From: a virus
Direction: 5' to 3' (one strand)
Virus record (IMG/VR): IMGVR_UViG_3300025088_000019
Coordinates: 1-24,772 of that record
DNA: 24,772 bases
Notes under the pieces: model-generated
Database searches by the model: none
What the model saw: the letters and a program-made list of their open reading frames with translations, nothing else
What the model was told of the DNA's origin: nothing
Part shown: in pieces, positions 23,276 through 24,772 of the stretch
Layout of the letters: each line of letters begins with the position of its first letter
How positions within the stretch are numbered: the stretch's first letter is position 1
Program-made: the position numbers and the translations under genes

Positions 23276-24772
23276 AATACTTTATAGTAATCATCGGTAA
23301 GTTTCCATTTATTATTTTCGACTTTTGTTTGTTCACCAGTTTTAAATTCGTTCTTTTCAATAAGAAGATTTGTATCTTCGTTAGACATACCAACAAATGC
23401 ATCTAAACTATTGAAGGGAGCGCCTGAAAATGGTAGTTTTTTTATTGCTCCTGCATTTGGTGGCATCAATTCAGCATATAATGCTGTTAGAGCTGTCACT
23501 ATTAATGGTGATAGCATTGCTGGGCCCACTGGTGTTATTACGTGTGCCATCGTCGCTGGGCCGGGTACCAATGGAGGAATCACGGTAGTTGGTATTGGTG
23601 ACCCTATAGATTGGTATGTCGGAACTTGTGGTGGTGTCACACCGATTCCCATCAATGCATGAATTAGTCTTGCAAGAAACATGGATAAACTTGTGCCGCC
23701 GACCATAGGTTCTACATCATTATCAATACCACCAAAATGTATTTTTCCTCCAACCAATGATAGTGTACCTAATGCAGCAATTGATATATCCTTGCCGGAT
23801 ACAATTGTAACATCTGCATCTGCGCCAATATCTACACTACGACTTGATTTTAGTTCTATATCTAAGTTAGCAGTCAATATAATACTGCTGTCAGTATCTA
23901 TTGCTGTATTTTTGAAGCTATTTAAATATATTTCTTCGTTAGAATATAGTGATATGTGTGTTTTTTTAGAATCTAAGACAATTGAATCTGAGTTCATTAT
24001 GATTTGTGCACCGCTATATTTTTGTGGCGGTGCTTGCATTGAACGATTGAACGATCCCGCTTTGATTGTTATCGGTTCAAACGGCACATTTTGATCTGCC
24101 GTCATCCATATAGAAGAGGCATCTTTGTTAATATCCTCCAATATCAATCCAAATACACTATCTTTTGTTGCATCAGTCTTTTCTATGTCCTTTCCTTGAC
24201 CCGTGCGAAGTATTATATTTGGTGCCATGCCAGGGCTTGATAGTTCCATTTGACTTGATCCAAATCGAATAGATTGACCCATTCTCCCTTGGATTAATAA
24301 ATCACCCTCAAAATGTTTTAATGGTCGGACTCGACTATCTGGTTTAAAATACTCGCCAAATTTATACTTATCCGATGCCAATTCTTGTTTTGTAGTGGCA
24401 ATCTTTGATGTAAGTTTTTCACTTCTAGAATTTAAAGCATTATTTAATTGCAACATACCGTTTTCTTGTATTCTGTGTGCAAGAAAAATTTTTCGTGTGT
24501 AATAAAAAATTCCAAGAATCTTGTGTAATATTACCAATTCACCAATCAATGGCATTTCTAATATAGAAGATTCTATGGGATCTGCATAATCAAGAAGATC
24601 GTCACTTCTGCCATTGTGTACAGAAAAAATACGAATTTTAATGGTGCCTACATTATACCCATCCTTTTTAGCATACTCAGGATGGTGGTGATCCAATATC
24701 ACATCGACAACAATTGCTTCGTAAAATTCACTAGTGAGTGGACGAGCTGCCGCGGCGGCATCCGTAGTAGAT
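23272..24772 (-). CDS. Baseplate central spike protein, gp5/VgrG-like, 5' end beyond the window
   Basis: The frame stays open to the right edge, giving at least 499 residues. A GTG at 24700-24702 is internal, since YEAIVVD upstream continues the same domain, so the true start is outside. The visible order is an OB-fold-like region (EAIVVDVILDHHHPEYAKK, YNVGTIKIRIF, MPLIGELVILH), an acidic helical linker, then GDLLIQGRMGQSIRFGSS. Next comes a repetitive beta region (SDSIVLDSKKTHISLYSNEE, DIELKSSRSVDIGADADV, DISIAALGTLSLVGGKI) like the triple-stranded beta-helix of gp5/VgrG spikes. No lysozyme domain is seen between OB fold and helix, unlike T4 gp5. A Pro-rich hydrophobic C-terminal extension of roughly 150 residues follows. 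It overlaps the next gene at ATGA. Confidence 0.78.
   Translation of the reverse strand, partial: STTDAAAAARPLTSEFYEAIVVDVILDHHHPEYAKKDGYNVGTIKIRIFSVHNGRSDDLLDYADPIESSILEMPLIGELVILHKILGIFYYTRKIFLAHRIQENGMLQLNNALNSRSEKLTSKIATTKQELASDKYKFGEYFKPDSRVRPLKHFEGDLLIQGRMGQSIRFGSSQMELSSPGMAPNIILRTGQGKDIEKTDATKDSVFGLILEDINKDASSIWMTADQNVPFEPITIKAGSFNRSMQAPPQKYSGAQIIMNSDSIVLDSKKTHISLYSNEEIYLNSFKNTAIDTDSSIILTANLDIELKSSRSVDIGADADVTIVSGKDISIAALGTLSLVGGKIHFGGIDNDVEPMVGGTSLSMFLARLIHALMGIGVTPPQVPTYQSIGSPIPTTVIPPLVPGPATMAHVITPVGPAMLSPLIVTALTALYAELMPPNAGAIKKLPFSGAPFNSLDAFVGMSNEDTNLLIEKNEFKTGEQTKVENNKWKLTDDYYKVL

Noticed and set aside
22788-23300. 170-codon plus-strand frame opposite the coiled-coil gene
   Set aside because: It mirrors the Lys/Glu-rich minus-strand gene, giving a Phe/Ser/Asn-rich product without recognisable motifs, and it interrupts an otherwise continuous operon.
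24700-24702. GTG as the start of the spike gene
   Set aside because: The frame is open upstream to the window edge and the preceding residues (FYEAIVVD) continue the OB-fold-like strand pattern, so this codon is internal.
1-24772. CRISPR arrays, tRNA genes, rRNA, Rho-independent terminators
   Set aside because: Gaps between genes are at most 72 bp and none shows spaced repeats, a cloverleaf-like sequence, or a GC-rich stem followed by a T-run.

Overview
The window is part of the genome of a tailed phage with a contractile tail (a myovirus), AT-rich and distantly T4-like. The best-supported assignments are baseplate proteins of the T4 gp6 and gp25 families, a gp5-type central spike, a gp7-like giant wedge protein, a gp61-type primase and the gp47/gp46 (Mre11/Rad50) recombination nuclease. 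The proline-threonine linkers and the lectin-like, glycine-rich and Cys-paired tail modules resemble those of uncultured marine and freshwater phages. No host can be named from the sequence. I see no tRNA, CRISPR, integrase or IS transposase.

Layout. A plus-strand block (1-7045) holds the last 18 codons of an HNH endonuclease gene, a DnaG/gp61-type primase, one very long gene fusing an Mre11-type nuclease to a Rad50-type ATPase, a 784-residue tail-fibre protein, and a Pro/Thr-linker plus Gly-rich fibre protein whose 3' part is lost. A minus-strand block (7102-24772) is a tight run of 16 genes read from right to left. Its order is spike (open at the right edge), coiled-coil protein, small conserved protein, gp25, gp6, DNRLRE-like adhesin protein, two unknown proteins, a repeat-rich Cys-module protein, a small beta protein, the gp7-like/LamG giant, a wedge-associated protein, two paralogous virion proteins, a small tail protein and an HNH endonuclease. 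Gaps are 0-72 bp and several genes overlap at ATGA or TAATG, so the block looks like one virion-morphogenesis operon. No stretch above 100 bp lacks a gene.

The oddest feature is a perfect inverted repeat. Bases 1-112 equal the reverse complement of 7046-7157. It holds the HNH 3' end, the 38-bp spacer with a possible promoter, and the first six codons of the primase. The right copy cuts through the Gly-rich fibre gene. If the two blocks are joined through the repeat, all genes become collinear: baseplate genes, HNH, primase, Mre11-Rad50 and fibres on one strand. The junction at 7045/7046 is therefore either a fold-back chimera or a real inversion/duplication associated with the HNH gene. This must be settled before the gene order is trusted.

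Functionally, the plus block pairs lagging-strand priming with recombination-dependent replication and also encodes fibres. The minus block builds the hub, wedges and host-binding appendages of the tail.
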